64,000 nt of DNA from BRHc4a sp049323915 (GTDB lineage Bacteria; Bacillota; Desulfotomaculia; Desulfotomaculales; Desulfocucumaceae): positions 1 through 64,000 of the forward strand of contig JBMOPC010000069.1 of NCBI GenBank assembly GCA_049323915.1, read 5' to 3'. Below the pieces are notes generated by a model. The model was not told the DNA's origin. It ran no database searches and worked only from the letters and a program-made list of their open reading frames with translations. Shown one piece after another: positions 16,342-25,157 of this stretch. How positions within the stretch are numbered: position 1 is the stretch's first letter; every line of letters starts with the position of its first letter. A program made the translations under genes and the position numbers.

Positions 16342-17544
16342 TTAAAGTGTCGTTTCCTTATCCCCGCACAGGCAGCTGTGCTCGGTCAATACCGGCCTTA
16401 CCGCCAGGGCCGCCTTCTCGCCTATATTTCCATGGCCCGGGTAGATGATTCTAAGGGCGGTGGCCAGCCCGTATATCTGCCCGTGCAGGTATGATCCGTA
16501 GCCGGACATTCCTTTCCGGCGGCCGTTTTTTTTCAGCTCTTCCAGCGCAACCAGGAGGATTTCCAGAACTTCCTCCCCCCTCATATTATCAGTCCCTATT
16601 ATATAGGACAGTATCTCTCCGGCGGCGGTAAAGGGGTCGGTCTTGCCGGCACTCACCCTGTCAAGTATATCCTGCACCTTCCCCCTGTAATTCACCTGCT
16701 GGCTCACTATCTTCTGCCACCGGTAGTCCACTATTTCAAGTGTTTCCCTCCTGGCCCTTTCATCCCTGCCCGACTGCATTATACCGGCATCTTTTAAATA
16801 ATTGATGTGTTTTTCCACCGACTCCATCAGGTCTTTCATGCCCCTGTCGTCCAGGGTGGAAACCTTTATCACCGGAGGGCGCCATTCTAAGATCCCGGAC
16901 TGAAGGTCAAGCATCTGGCTTATTTCTGAAACCACCTTGTCCGCCCCGGGCAGGTCGCTCTTGTTAACCACAAAAATATCAGCTATTTCCATGATCCCGG
17001 CCTTTATGGTCTGTATTGAATCTCCCGCTCCGGGAGTCATCACCACCATGGTGGTGTCGGCAACGTGCATAATATCCAGCTCAGCCTGACCGACCCCCAC
17101 CGTTTCCACAATTACCCAGCTATAGCCATAAGCATCCAGCGCCTTCACCACCTCTTTGGTGGACCTGGCCAAACCCCCCAGGCTGCCCCTGGTTCCCATA
17201 CTCCTTATATATACTCCTTTGTCCACCGCATGGTCCTGCATTCTAATCCGGTCCCCCAGCAGTGCGCCTCCTGTGAAGGGGCTGGTGGGGTCAACGGCTA
17301 TGATACCCACAGAATCTCCTTTTTTTCTGAGAAAAGCAGTAATCCTGTCCACCAGTGAGCTCTTGCCCGCCCCCGGGGATCCCGTGATACCCAGGACATG
17401 AGCCCTGCCGGTTTTGGGGTATATGCTTTTCAGTATCTCGTCTTTGGCCGGGTCCTCATTTTCTATCTTTGATATAATCCTGGCCAGAGCCCTTATATTT
17501 CCCTTGTTAAAGCTTTCAAGGAGATCATTAATACTCTCCAACAA
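16342..17544 (-). CDS. meaB: Methylmalonyl-CoA mutase-associated GTPase MeaB (ArgK)
   Basis: MeaB is the G-protein chaperone that protects and reloads adenosylcobalamin-dependent methylmalonyl-CoA mutase. Visible motifs: Walker A GSPGAGKSS near residue 55, DPTSPFTGGALLGDRIRM (switch region, highly conserved), ETVGVGQ and NKSD for guanine recognition. Usual MeaB proteins have about 330 residues; this one has 400, with an extra C-terminal region of about 75 residues ending in CLCGDKETTL. The TTG start at 17544 follows AAAGGAGGT by 7 bases. It fits propionate metabolism through methylmalonyl-CoA; no mutase gene is in view. Confidence 0.92.
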   Translation of the reverse strand: MLESINDLLESFNKGNIRALARIISKIENEDPAKDEILKSIYPKTGRAHVLGITGSPGAGKSSLVDRITAFLRKKGDSVGIIAVDPTSPFTGGALLGDRIRMQDHAVDKGVYIRSMGTRGSLGGLARSTKEVVKALDAYGYSWVIVETVGVGQAELDIMHVADTTMVVMTPGAGDSIQTIKAGIMEIADIFVVNKSDLPGADKVVSEISQMLDLQSGILEWRPPVIKVSTLDDRGMKDLMESVEKHINYLKDAGIMQSGRDERARRETLEIVDYRWQKIVSQQVNYRGKVQDILDRVSAGKTDPFTAAGEILSYIIGTDNMRGEEVLEILLVALEELKKNGRRKGMSGYGSYLHGQIYGLATALRIIYPGHGNIGEKAALAVRPVLTEHSCLCGDKETTL

Positions 17545-17830
17545 AATGCATACCTCCTTTCATGATTTAATCAATCAGTAACATGCTCAATGGTTTAACA
17601 CCTGACCTTAACGGTTTTTTCAATATCCTCAATGGTTTTTTGTCTTTTTTGCCTGACACGCGCCGCCGCCGGTCCGCGTCATTTAGCCTGCCGCCAACCG
17701 AAACTCTGTTAATATATCCATTGAAACAAGAAATATAACCACTTGCGGATTTATACTTCCTTGGTAAATTTATATTATTTATAATTACTTTAACAGGCTG
17801 ACAACAACCTAATCTCCTCTCCCTTTCTCC

Positions 17831-17861
17831 GCTGTATCAGAAGGATACAGCTATTTTTTTT
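17831..17861 (+). terminator. Orphan terminator-like hairpin on the plus strand
   Basis: GCTGTATC and GATACAGC form an 8-bp stem with a 5-base loop, followed by TATTTTTTTT. No plus-strand gene of useful length precedes it in the 400-base gap between meaB and trxB, so it may end a small RNA or a very short transcript. Confidence 0.5.
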
Positions 17862-17903
17862 AATTTTTGCAAATCTTAGATATTTTAAACAATATTTCAG
17901 CGC

Positions 17904-17935
17904 TAAAGGCAGCCCGATTGCGCAGGCTGCCTTTA
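17904..17935 (-). terminator. Terminator of trxB
   Basis: TAAAGGCAGCC and GGCTGCCTTTA form an 11-bp stem just after the trxB stop codon, with T-rich sequence on the minus-strand side. Confidence 0.8.
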
Positions 17936-17946
17936 TTATACCGAAA

Positions 17947-18867
17947 TTATTCCAGTCCCTCCAGGTATTTTTCCGCCGACACGGCAGCCACCGCTCCGTC
18001 GGCCACAGCCGTCACCACCTGGCGAAGGGTTTTGCGGCGCACATCTCCTGCCGCAAAAATTCCCGCTGTACTGGTACGCATCTCCTCGTCAGTTATAATA
18101 TACCCGTTCTGGTCCAGATCAGCCAGCCCCTTTACCAGCTCGGTGCTGGGGCTGTGCCCCACATAAACAAATACTCCCTCCACGGGAAGCTCTTTGATTT
18201 CTCCTGTCCGCACATCCTTCACAGCCAGACCTTTAACCGTGTCGTCACCTTTTATCTGCACCGGAACGCCGTGCCAGAGAAACTCTATTTTTTCGTTTTT
18301 CATGGCTTTTTGCTGCAAGTATTTGGTGGCCCTAAGCTCTCCCCGGCGATGTACTATAGTTATCTTTTCAGCGAATTTGGTAAGAAAAAGGGCCTCTTCC
18401 ACCGCGGAATCCCCGCCGCCGACAACGGCCAGCCTTTTCCCCCTGAACAGCGCGCCGTCGCAGGTGGCGCAGTAGGATACTCCCCTGCCGTGGTATTCTT
18501 TTTCGCCTTTCACCTGCAGCAGCCTGGGCTTTGCCCCGGTGGCAACAATAACCGCCCCCGCTTTGAACTCGCCATCATCGGTTTTAAGTATAAAATACCC
18601 GTCCCTTTTGGAGATCTCCTCAACACCGGCATAAGCAATATCCAGCCCGAATCTCCTGGCCTGGGCCTCCATGCCCATGGAAAGCTCCGGCCCGCCGATG
18701 CCGTCGGTAAAACCGGGGTAATTTTCAATTATTTCGGTACTGGCGGCCAGACCCCCCGGCATTCCACGCTCGAACAGAACTGTATTCAGGTCGGCCCTGG
18801 CCGCGTAAATACCCGCCGCAAGTCCTGCAGGCCCGCCTCCTATAATGGCCAAATCCACAGCCTTCAT
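17947..18867 (-). CDS. trxB: Thioredoxin reductase
   Basis: TrxB reduces thioredoxin with NADPH through FAD and a redox disulfide. The protein has the FAD-binding GGGPAGLAAG at the N terminus, the active-site CATC (residues about 138-141), the pyridine nucleotide motif GGGDSAVEE and the C-terminal FAGDVR. At 306 residues it has normal length. The frame opens at a GTG at 18876, but GAGGTG best fits the ATG pair at 18870 or 18867. Monocistronic, with its own terminator. Confidence 0.92.
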   Translation of the reverse strand: MKAVDLAIIGGGPAGLAAGIYAARADLNTVLFERGMPGGLAASTEIIENYPGFTDGIGGPELSMGMEAQARRFGLDIAYAGVEEISKRDGYFILKTDDGEFKAGAVIVATGAKPRLLQVKGEKEYHGRGVSYCATCDGALFRGKRLAVVGGGDSAVEEALFLTKFAEKITIVHRRGELRATKYLQQKAMKNEKIEFLWHGVPVQIKGDDTVKGLAVKDVRTGEIKELPVEGVFVYVGHSPSTELVKGLADLDQNGYIITDEEMRTSTAGIFAAGDVRRKTLRQVVTAVADGAVAAVSAEKYLEGLE

Positions 18868-18995
18868 CATCTTCACCTCAATTTAAATGAAAAACAATTT
18901 TTACCGATATATATTAACCCATGTTCACAAGTCAGTCAAGCATGCCCATTACCTTTTGAAGACCGTTCATAACCAAAAAACGACAGCCGGTTAAT

Positions 18996-19021
18996 TAAAA
19001 AAAAGCCGTCCGAAGACGGCT
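18996..19021 (-). terminator. Terminator of the liv operon
   Basis: AGCCGTC-TTCG-GACGGCT followed on the minus strand by TTTTTTTTAATT, 20 bases after the livF stop. A strong intrinsic terminator with a UUCG tetraloop. Confidence 0.93.
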
Positions 19022-19040
19022 GTCAGGCATACTCCAGCTA

Positions 19041-19760
19041 TTAAACCTCTTCCTCGCTCTCACCCAGGTAGGCGCAGCGCACCCTGGAGTCCTGCTGCAC
19101 CTCGGCTGCGGCGCCTCCGAAGATTATCCTTCCGGTCTCCAGCACGTAGGCCCTGTGGGCCACCTGCAGCGCCATGAAGGCGTTTTGCTCCACCAGCAGT
19201 ACCGTTGTGCCCTGCTGGTTTATCTTCCTGATTATGTCGAATATCTCTTCCACCAGCACCGGGGAAAGACCCATGGAGGGCTCGTCCAGTATCAGCAGCG
19301 ACGGCTTGCTCATCAGCCCCCGGCCTATGGCCACCATCTGCTGCTCTCCCCCGGAAAGCGTGCCGGCCATCTGCTTCGACCTTTCCTTAAGCCTGGGGAA
19401 CCTCTCCAGCACCATTTCCAGGTTTTCTTTTATTTCATTCTTGTCCTTGCGGGTGTAGGCCCCCATCATGAGGTTTTCCATTACCGTAAGGTTGGGGAAT
19501 ATCTGCCGTCCCTCGGGAACGTGGGAGAGTCCCATCTGCACTATCCTGTGAGCCGGGACACTGTTGATGCGCTGGCCCCGGAAGGTGATTTCGCCGCTCT
19601 TGGCCTTGACTATCCCTGATATGGCCCTCATGGTGGTGGATTTGCCGGCCCCGTTGGCGCCGATGAGGGTGACCACCTCCCCCTCGTTTACGTTGAAGGA
19701 TATTCCCTGCAGGGCGTGGATGGAGCCGTAGTATACGTTTAAGTCGCTTATGGTCAGCAT
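19041..19760 (-). CDS. livF: Branched-chain amino acid ABC transporter ATPase LivF
   Basis: One of the two cytoplasmic ATPases of a high-affinity Leu/Ile/Val-type importer. The 239-residue protein has Walker A GANGAGKST, Q-loop SHVPEGRQIFPNLTV (typical of LivF), signature LSGGEQQM and Walker B LLILDEPSMGL. It starts seven bases inside the end of livG and is the last gene of livKHMGF. Confidence 0.92.
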   Translation of the reverse strand: MLTISDLNVYYGSIHALQGISFNVNEGEVVTLIGANGAGKSTTMRAISGIVKAKSGEITFRGQRINSVPAHRIVQMGLSHVPEGRQIFPNLTVMENLMMGAYTRKDKNEIKENLEMVLERFPRLKERSKQMAGTLSGGEQQMVAIGRGLMSKPSLLILDEPSMGLSPVLVEEIFDIIRKINQQGTTVLLVEQNAFMALQVAHRAYVLETGRIIFGGAAAEVQQDSRVRCAYLGESEEEV

Positions 19761-20533
19761 TGGGCCATCGCCGCCCCCTTCCCCAGATAGGCTTCCAGCA
19801 CCACGGGGTTGTTCCTTATCTCGGCCGGCAGCCCCGCTGCTATTATCTGGCCGAAATCCAGCACCACTAGCCTTTCGCAGAGCTTCATAACCATTCCCAT
19901 CTGGTGCTCTATCAACAGCACGGTGAGGTCGAATTTTTCTTTTACATATTTAATCAGGTCCACCATTTTGGCCACCTCGGCGGGGTTCATTCCGGCCGCC
20001 GGCTCGTCAAGCAGCAAAAGCCTGGGCTTGCCGGCCAGTGCCCTGGCGATCTCAAGCCGTCTCTGGGCGCCGTAGGGGAGGTTCATGGCCTTGTCATGGG
20101 CCCTGTCCTCAAGCCCCAGTGCCTTAAGAAGCTCCATGGCCCCGTCTGTTATGGCGGCCTCCTGCTTTTTGAACCGGGGTGTCCGGAACACCGCGTCTAT
20201 CATATTGTACTCCACCCTGGAGTGGAATATGGTCATTACGTTGTCCAGCACGGTGTTGCCCCTGAACAGCCTGATGTTCTGGAATGTCCTGGCGATGCCT
20301 CTCTGGGCCACCAGGTAGGGTGACATCCCGGTGATGTCGCTGTCGAGAAAGGTGATCTTTCCGGCGGTGGGTTTGTATATGCCCGAGATCATGTTGAACA
20401 CGGTGGTCTTTCCGGCTCCGTTGGGGCCGATGAGTCCCACAATTTCCCCTTTTTCTATGGTCATGTTGAAGTTGCTGACCGCTTTTAAGCCGCCAAAGCT
20501 CTTGTCAACATTTTCAGCTACGAGAACTGACAT
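19754..20533 (-). CDS. livG: Branched-chain amino acid ABC transporter ATPase LivG
   Basis: The second ATPase of the system. Walker A GPNGAGKTT, ARTFQNIRLF in the Q-loop region (a LivG hallmark), LPYGAQRRLEIARAL as signature and LLLLDEPAAGMNP as Walker B. The frame opens at an ATG at 20542, directly against AAGG; the ATG at 20533 has better spacing and leads into the conserved MSVLVAENV start, so I use it. It overlaps livM by 20 bases. Confidence 0.92.
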   Translation of the reverse strand: MSVLVAENVDKSFGGLKAVSNFNMTIEKGEIVGLIGPNGAGKTTVFNMISGIYKPTAGKITFLDSDITGMSPYLVAQRGIARTFQNIRLFRGNTVLDNVMTIFHSRVEYNMIDAVFRTPRFKKQEAAITDGAMELLKALGLEDRAHDKAMNLPYGAQRRLEIARALAGKPRLLLLDEPAAGMNPAEVAKMVDLIKYVKEKFDLTVLLIEHQMGMVMKLCERLVVLDFGQIIAAGLPAEIRNNPVVLEAYLGKGAAMAQC

Positions 20534-21530
20534 TGACACCATCCTTTCTCCCCAACAGCGTGCCCAGTGGCTGTGGAATAAGGATACCCAGTTCCTTGCC
20601 GCTAAATATTCCCTGGGGTCTTAATAATATGGCCACTATAAGTATCAGGGCATATATTACACCGCGAAAATCTATAAATGCCTCTCCGAGGACAAATCTT
20701 AGCCCCTCCAATACAAATACCCAGGCTATGGCGGTCACCACTGTCCCGGTCATGCTGCCCAGCCCTCCCAGCACAACTACCAGCAGGAAGTCGAAGGACT
20801 TTAAAAAGTCGAAGCTGGTGGGGTGCAGGAACGGGTAGCGGTGGGCGTACATTGCCCCGGCCAGGCCCGCCAGCGCACAGCCCAGTACAAATGCCATTAC
20901 TTTTATCTTTGTTGTGTTTATTCCCAGCACGTCGGCCGCTATCTCGTCTTCTCTCACTGCGGTGCATGCCCTGCCGTAGGAGGAGTATATGAAGTTCCTG
21001 ACCAGCAGAATCACCAGGAAGGTGAATAAGAACACCCACTCGAAGGTGGCCAGCTGCGGCGTGCCGGACATTCCGGTGGCGCCTCCCAGTGCCGGCAGTA
21101 TTTTGTTGGAGTTGTCCATGCCAACCTTGACGATTATTCCAAATCCCAGGGTGGCTATCCCCAGGTAGTCCGACCTCAGCCTCAATATGGGAAGCCCGAT
21201 GATGAGCGCCAGAAGCCCGGCCACTGCCGCACCGATGAAAAGCGCCACTATAAACATGGGTATGCTGCCCTGGCCCACGGTCTTGCCGAAAAGCCCGCCG
21301 GCATAGGCCCCCAGCCCGAAGAAAGCGGCGTGGCCCAGTGAAAACTGGCCGGTGAATCCGTATATAAGGCTTAGCCCCAGCGCCCCCATGGTGGTGATCA
21401 GGGCCTGGTCCAGCACCCTCTGCCAGTACGGGTTGATTATTCCCGTGTTCTCCATGAAGCTGATAACGGCGTAAATGGCCACTGTGGCAGCCAGCATTAG
21501 TATTGTGTTCTTTGATGATGTCTTAGCCAT
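20514..21530 (-). CDS. livM: Branched-chain amino acid ABC transporter permease LivM
   Basis: A 338-residue membrane protein with about nine hydrophobic segments and the LivM motifs GLSLIYGFTGQFSLGHAAFFGLGAY and the EAA-like GRACTAVREDEIAADVLGIN. It forms the membrane channel with LivH. An AAAGGGGTG site precedes the ATG, and livH ends 13 bases upstream. Confidence 0.92.
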   Translation of the reverse strand: MAKTSSKNTILMLAATVAIYAVISFMENTGIINPYWQRVLDQALITTMGALGLSLIYGFTGQFSLGHAAFFGLGAYAGGLFGKTVGQGSIPMFIVALFIGAAVAGLLALIIGLPILRLRSDYLGIATLGFGIIVKVGMDNSNKILPALGGATGMSGTPQLATFEWVFLFTFLVILLVRNFIYSSYGRACTAVREDEIAADVLGINTTKIKVMAFVLGCALAGLAGAMYAHRYPFLHPTSFDFLKSFDFLLVVVLGGLGSMTGTVVTAIAWVFVLEGLRFVLGEAFIDFRGVIYALILIVAILLRPQGIFSGKELGILIPQPLGTLLGRKDGVNVSSRS

Positions 21531-21543
21531 TTTTCACACCCCT

Positions 21544-22428
21544 TTACACCTTATCAGGCTCGTTGCGCCCCAGGATTCCCGTGGGCCGGATCAGGAGAAC
21601 CAGTATCAGTATGGTGAAGGCTATGGCGTCCCGCAGCTGTGACGACAGGTAGGCAGAGGTGAGGGTTTCCACCTGCCCCATTATTATGGCGCCCAAAACC
21701 GCGCCCGGTATTATGCCGATGCCGCCCAGCACCGCCGCTGTAAAAGCCTTCAGCCCCGGCATTATGCCCATGAAGGGGTGTATCTGGGGATAGGCTATGG
21801 CGTAGAGCACTCCCCCGGCCGCCGCGAAGGCCGAACCTATGGCGAAGGTTATGGATATGGTGGTGTCCACATTTACTCCCATCAGCCTGGCGGCGTTGTG
21901 GTCCACCGACACGGTGCGCATGGCCATTCCTATTTTTGTCCGGTAAATGAGAAACTGCAGCGCCGCCAGCATGATCAGGACCGTTAACGCCACGGTGACC
22001 TGTATGTTGGTTATGGTTATGCCGAAGATTTGCCAGTGTATTTCTTCAAAGGGCCGCTGCACCACCCTGAAGTTTGGTCCGAACACGAATTTGAGGCTTC
22101 CGAAGTATTCCAGAAACAGCGAAACGCCCAGGGCGCTTATCAGCGCCGCTATCTTAGGCGCGTATCTCAGCGGGCGGTACGCAATCCGCTCAATGGTCAC
22201 GCCCAGGGCCGAACACACAACCATGGCCGTTAATACCGCCAAGGGTACCGGCATTCCCCACTGGGTAAAACCGAAATAGCCTACGAAGGCTCCCACCATG
22301 AATACGTCACCGTGGGCGAAGTTTATGAGTTTCACCACTCCGTACACCATGGTGTAGCCCAGGGCAATCAAGGCGTACATAAAACCCAGCTGTAACCCGT
22401 TAATTATCTGATCAGCCAAATGTTCCAA
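21544..22428 (-). CDS. livH: Branched-chain amino acid ABC transporter permease LivH
   Basis: A 294-residue membrane protein with the LivH patterns GLQLGFMYALIALGYTMVYGVVKLINFAHGD (read in parts) and the EAA-like MAMRTVSVDHNAARLMGVN. The open frame extends to 22485, but the extension crosses a hairpin, and GGGAGG stands just before a TTG at 22428 which gives the usual N terminus (LEHLADQIINGL), so the start is TTG at 22428. Confidence 0.9.
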   Translation of the reverse strand: MEHLADQIINGLQLGFMYALIALGYTMVYGVVKLINFAHGDVFMVGAFVGYFGFTQWGMPVPLAVLTAMVVCSALGVTIERIAYRPLRYAPKIAALISALGVSLFLEYFGSLKFVFGPNFRVVQRPFEEIHWQIFGITITNIQVTVALTVLIMLAALQFLIYRTKIGMAMRTVSVDHNAARLMGVNVDTTISITFAIGSAFAAAGGVLYAIAYPQIHPFMGIMPGLKAFTAAVLGGIGIIPGAVLGAIIMGQVETLTSAYLSSQLRDAIAFTILILVLLIRPTGILGRNEPDKV

Positions 22429-22454
22429 TGTATTGCCTCCCGGAAGAAAAGTTG

Positions 22455-22486
22455 CTTGCGGGGAGGTGAGGGCACCTCCCCGCAAG
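22455..22486 (-). promoter_or_regulatory. Intercistronic hairpin between livK and livH
   Basis: CTTGCGGGGAGGTG and CACCTCCCCGCAAG form a perfect 14-bp stem with a 4-base loop and no T-run. Such hairpins after binding-protein genes usually protect or partly terminate the mRNA, giving more binding protein than permease. Confidence 0.75.
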
Positions 22487-22500
22487 ATTGCTGGATTTAT

Positions 22501-23667
22501 TTATGGAGCTACAGTGGCGACGAAGGCCTGCTTGCCGTCTTTAACCTGCAGTATGGTTGCAGATTTGATGGGGTTGCCGTCCTTGTCATAGGTTACCTTG
22601 CCGCTGACAACCTGGAAGTCCTTGGTATTCTGCATGGCTTCCTTAATCTTTACGGGATCCTTGGTGTTGGCGGTCTTAATGGCGTTCATGAGCAGGGTGG
22701 CCGCGTCATAAGCCAGAGCGGCCAGGGCGTCCGGGGTGCTGCCGTGCTTGGCCTTGTAAGCGCTTACGAACTCCTTGACTGCCGGGCTGGGATCGTCAGG
22801 AGAGTAGTGGTTTGTAAAGTATGATCCTTCCATGGTCTTATAGTCGAGGTCCTTGGAGTCCCAACCGTCACCGCCCAGGAATACGGCCTTGATGTTTTTC
22901 TCCCTGGCCTGCTTGCCGATCAGGCTGACCTTCTGGTAATAGTCGGGCAGATAGAGTATGTCAGGGTTCTTCTTGGCTATGTTGGTGAGCACGGCGCTGA
23001 AGTCAACGTCGGTCTGGGAATAGGCCAGGAAGTCGGTGACTTCTCCGCCGCCTGCGGTAAAGCTTTGCTTAAAGTTGTTGGCCAGGCCGATGGTGTAGTC
23101 ATTGCCCTGATCATACAGAACGGCTGCCTTTTTCTTCTTCAGGTTTTCCAGGGCAAACTTGGCGGCAACTTTACCCTGGAATGGGTCGATGAAGCAGGCG
23201 CGGAAGATGTACTCCTTACGCTTGCCGTCTTCAACGGTAACCTTCTCGTTGGTGGCGGTGCCGGTAACCAGGATGACCTTGCTTTCGTTTGCCATTTTCG
23301 AAATAGGAATGGTGGTCTTGGATGTCACAGATCCGACAATAGCGTTAACCTTATCCTGGGAAATCAGCTTGGTGGCAACGTTAACTGCCTCGGTAGCATC
23401 ATTGCGGTCGTCGGCGGTAACAACTTCTATCTTGTATTCGCCCACTTTGCCGCCAAATTTGTCAATGGCCATTTTGGCGCCGTTGATGGTGGACTCGCCG
23501 AATGTTTTTACATCGCCGGTAAGGGGTGCAATGATACCAATCTTGATAACCTTGTCATCGGCCGCTTTCTTCTCATCTTTGCCGCCACCGCCACAGCCGG
23601 TGACGATCAGCGCCATGCTCAGCAGCACGACCATTAGAACGGTAAACCATTTTGCCTTGTTACGCAT
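22501..23667 (-). CDS. livK: Branched-chain amino acid ABC transporter substrate-binding lipoprotein
   Basis: A 388-residue periplasmic-binding-type protein with a lipoprotein signal peptide (hydrophobic VLMVVLLSMALIV, lipobox VTGC, lipidated Cys at residue 25). The mature part begins IKIGIIAPLTGDVKTFGES, the classic LivK/Leu-binding start. It is first in the operon. The ligand may be Leu/Ile/Val, or a related amino acid or amide, since this family is broad. Confidence 0.9.
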   Translation of the reverse strand: MRNKAKWFTVLMVVLLSMALIVTGCGGGGKDEKKAADDKVIKIGIIAPLTGDVKTFGESTINGAKMAIDKFGGKVGEYKIEVVTADDRNDATEAVNVATKLISQDKVNAIVGSVTSKTTIPISKMANESKVILVTGTATNEKVTVEDGKRKEYIFRACFIDPFQGKVAAKFALENLKKKKAAVLYDQGNDYTIGLANNFKQSFTAGGGEVTDFLAYSQTDVDFSAVLTNIAKKNPDILYLPDYYQKVSLIGKQAREKNIKAVFLGGDGWDSKDLDYKTMEGSYFTNHYSPDDPSPAVKEFVSAYKAKHGSTPDALAALAYDAATLLMNAIKTANTKDPVKIKEAMQNTKDFQVVSGKVTYDKDGNPIKSATILQVKDGKQAFVATVAP

Positions 23668-23952
23668 GTACCCAGATTCCTCCCTTTAATTTAGAATCTT
23701 GCAAAAAATGTTAAAAAACTCACCTCCCAACCGCTTAACCTAAAAACAACTCCGAAAAGCATCTTTTTAAAATGCCCGGAGCACGAAATTAGACGTTTCA
23801 TAATTCAACATAATTTACTTAAATCCTCCCATAACAGGAGCAGATCTAATTTTAATTTTTCTAAATAATATAATTAAGGGGAACTCCCCTTGGAACCCCC
23901 GGGCATAGGAAATTATTTGCAGAATTCCTCTGGAGCATAATTTCCTATATCA

Positions 23953-23982
23953 CAAAAGAGGCGCCTCTTCTTGAGGCACCTC
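23953..23982 (-). terminator. Terminator-like hairpin downstream of the MTAP-family gene
   Basis: GAGGTGCCTC-AAGAA-GAGGCGCCTC with one mismatch, followed on the minus strand by TTTTGTG. It lies about 290 bases after the stop of the gene at 24270. Confidence 0.6.
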
Positions 23983-24180
23983 AGCATAGGCCGGGGAAAA
24001 TTCTTTGATTTTGAAACGGGTCACACTTCACAAAATCACCTGGCATGGAATCACCTGACATTACAGAGACTTTTTAATGGCTGCCTCTCTAAGACCTGAC
24101 AATAACTTGCCTTCCCACCCCCCCGACCTATTTTATTAAATATATATTTGGGAGAAGAAGATATATTACCTGGTAATTAA

Positions 24181-24245
24181 TGGCTATATGCTGTGAGCTA
24201 TACGCTATTAGCTATTAGCCGCTAGCCGCTAGCTACTATACCTGA
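24181..24245. repeat. Degenerate tandem repeat of GCTATTAGC / GCTAGCC
   Basis: The stretch repeats units such as GCTATACGCTATTAGCTATT and GCCGCTAGCCGCTAGCTAC. It is non-coding. Such slipped short repeats are otherwise absent from the window. Confidence 0.6.
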
Positions 24246-24269
24246 TACCTGTTGCTTACGGATTAAATC

Positions 24270-25097
24270 TTATTGCTGCTTAAGCAGTGTGTCCCTGCGA
24301 AGATCCCGGCAGCCGCACCCGCTGTCAGGCCCTTCCATTTTTCCCAGTGCGTCAAGGAGTATTTCGGCCACCTGTCGTGACATTCCGTAAAAAATATCTT
24401 TCAGTTCTGCATGGTCCCAGTCCTTGATCACTCCCTCGGCATAGTTCACCACCAGGTCCAGCCTGCCGTAGCAAGATCCTATCTCTCTGGCGAGATAGAC
24501 CTCGGGACACATGCTCTGGCCCACCACATCAGCGCCCATGCGCCCGATCATGGCCACCTCGGCCCTGCTTTCAAAATGTCTCCCGTCGGTCACGGCATAT
24601 ATCCCCCGGTCAAATACCCTCCCCATGTACAACCTTTCAGAGGAATCAATTAAAAGCCGGGTTATTTCCGGACAGACCGGCTGCCTCATCACCATAAGGT
24701 AAGGTCCTCCCAGTCCCACATCCTTACGCATGGAAAAGTCGATATAATCAGAGCATATCAAGAGATCCCTGGGTTTCAGAAGATGGTTGACCGATCCCAC
24801 CCCTCCCTCTGCGAGAATTTTTCTCACACCGGACTTTCTGAAAACCCAGAAAATCTGCTGGGACGCCGCCCCCCTGGAAACCCCGGGCCTCCAGCCATGC
24901 ATCCTGACCGTGGCCACGGTTTTTTCCCCGAACCTGAAAAACTTAAAAGGGGGGCTCTCTCCATAAGGAGTCTCAAATACCACCCCGTTTTCAATCAGCT
25001 CAATATCTTCCCGCCTCAGGTCCTCGGGAAAATCAATGCTGTATGTACCCGATCCTCCGATTACGGCGTACAGGGCACCGGGAACACTGGCGCGCAT
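24270..25097 (-). CDS. MTAP-family purine nucleoside phosphorylase
   Basis: The protein (275 residues) belongs to the MTA/MTI phosphorylase family of purine nucleoside phosphorylases: GGSGTY near the N terminus (phosphate), RMHGWRPG, a GRHFESRAEVAMI motif (GPRFET type), GADVVGQSMCPEVYLAREIG and NYAEG. The reaction is phosphorolysis of a nucleoside, methylthioadenosine, methylthioinosine or a 6-oxopurine nucleoside; the substrate cannot be fixed by eye. Several normally invariant motif residues differ (GRHFES for GPRFET, ACPEV-like QSMCPEV). The C terminus is cysteine- and charge-rich (SGCGCRDLRRD). An AGGAGGTG lies 12 bases before the ATG. Confidence 0.8.
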   Translation of the reverse strand: MRASVPGALYAVIGGSGTYSIDFPEDLRREDIELIENGVVFETPYGESPPFKFFRFGEKTVATVRMHGWRPGVSRGAASQQIFWVFRKSGVRKILAEGGVGSVNHLLKPRDLLICSDYIDFSMRKDVGLGGPYLMVMRQPVCPEITRLLIDSSERLYMGRVFDRGIYAVTDGRHFESRAEVAMIGRMGADVVGQSMCPEVYLAREIGSCYGRLDLVVNYAEGVIKDWDHAELKDIFYGMSRQVAEILLDALGKMEGPDSGCGCRDLRRDTLLKQQ

Positions 25098-25157
25098 TTT
25101 TTATAAAACACCTCCTAAATATCTTTTAAGACTCTTCATTCAGCCCCCTGGGACTGT

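Larger units (their letters stand above)
23668..24269. other. Intergenic region upstream of livK
   Basis: Six hundred bases without a gene that I can support. It holds the leader and presumably the promoter of livK at its left, AT-rich sequence, the terminator at 23953 and a degenerate GCTATTAGC repeat at 24181. No T-box or known riboswitch is recognisable by eye. Confidence 0.6.
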
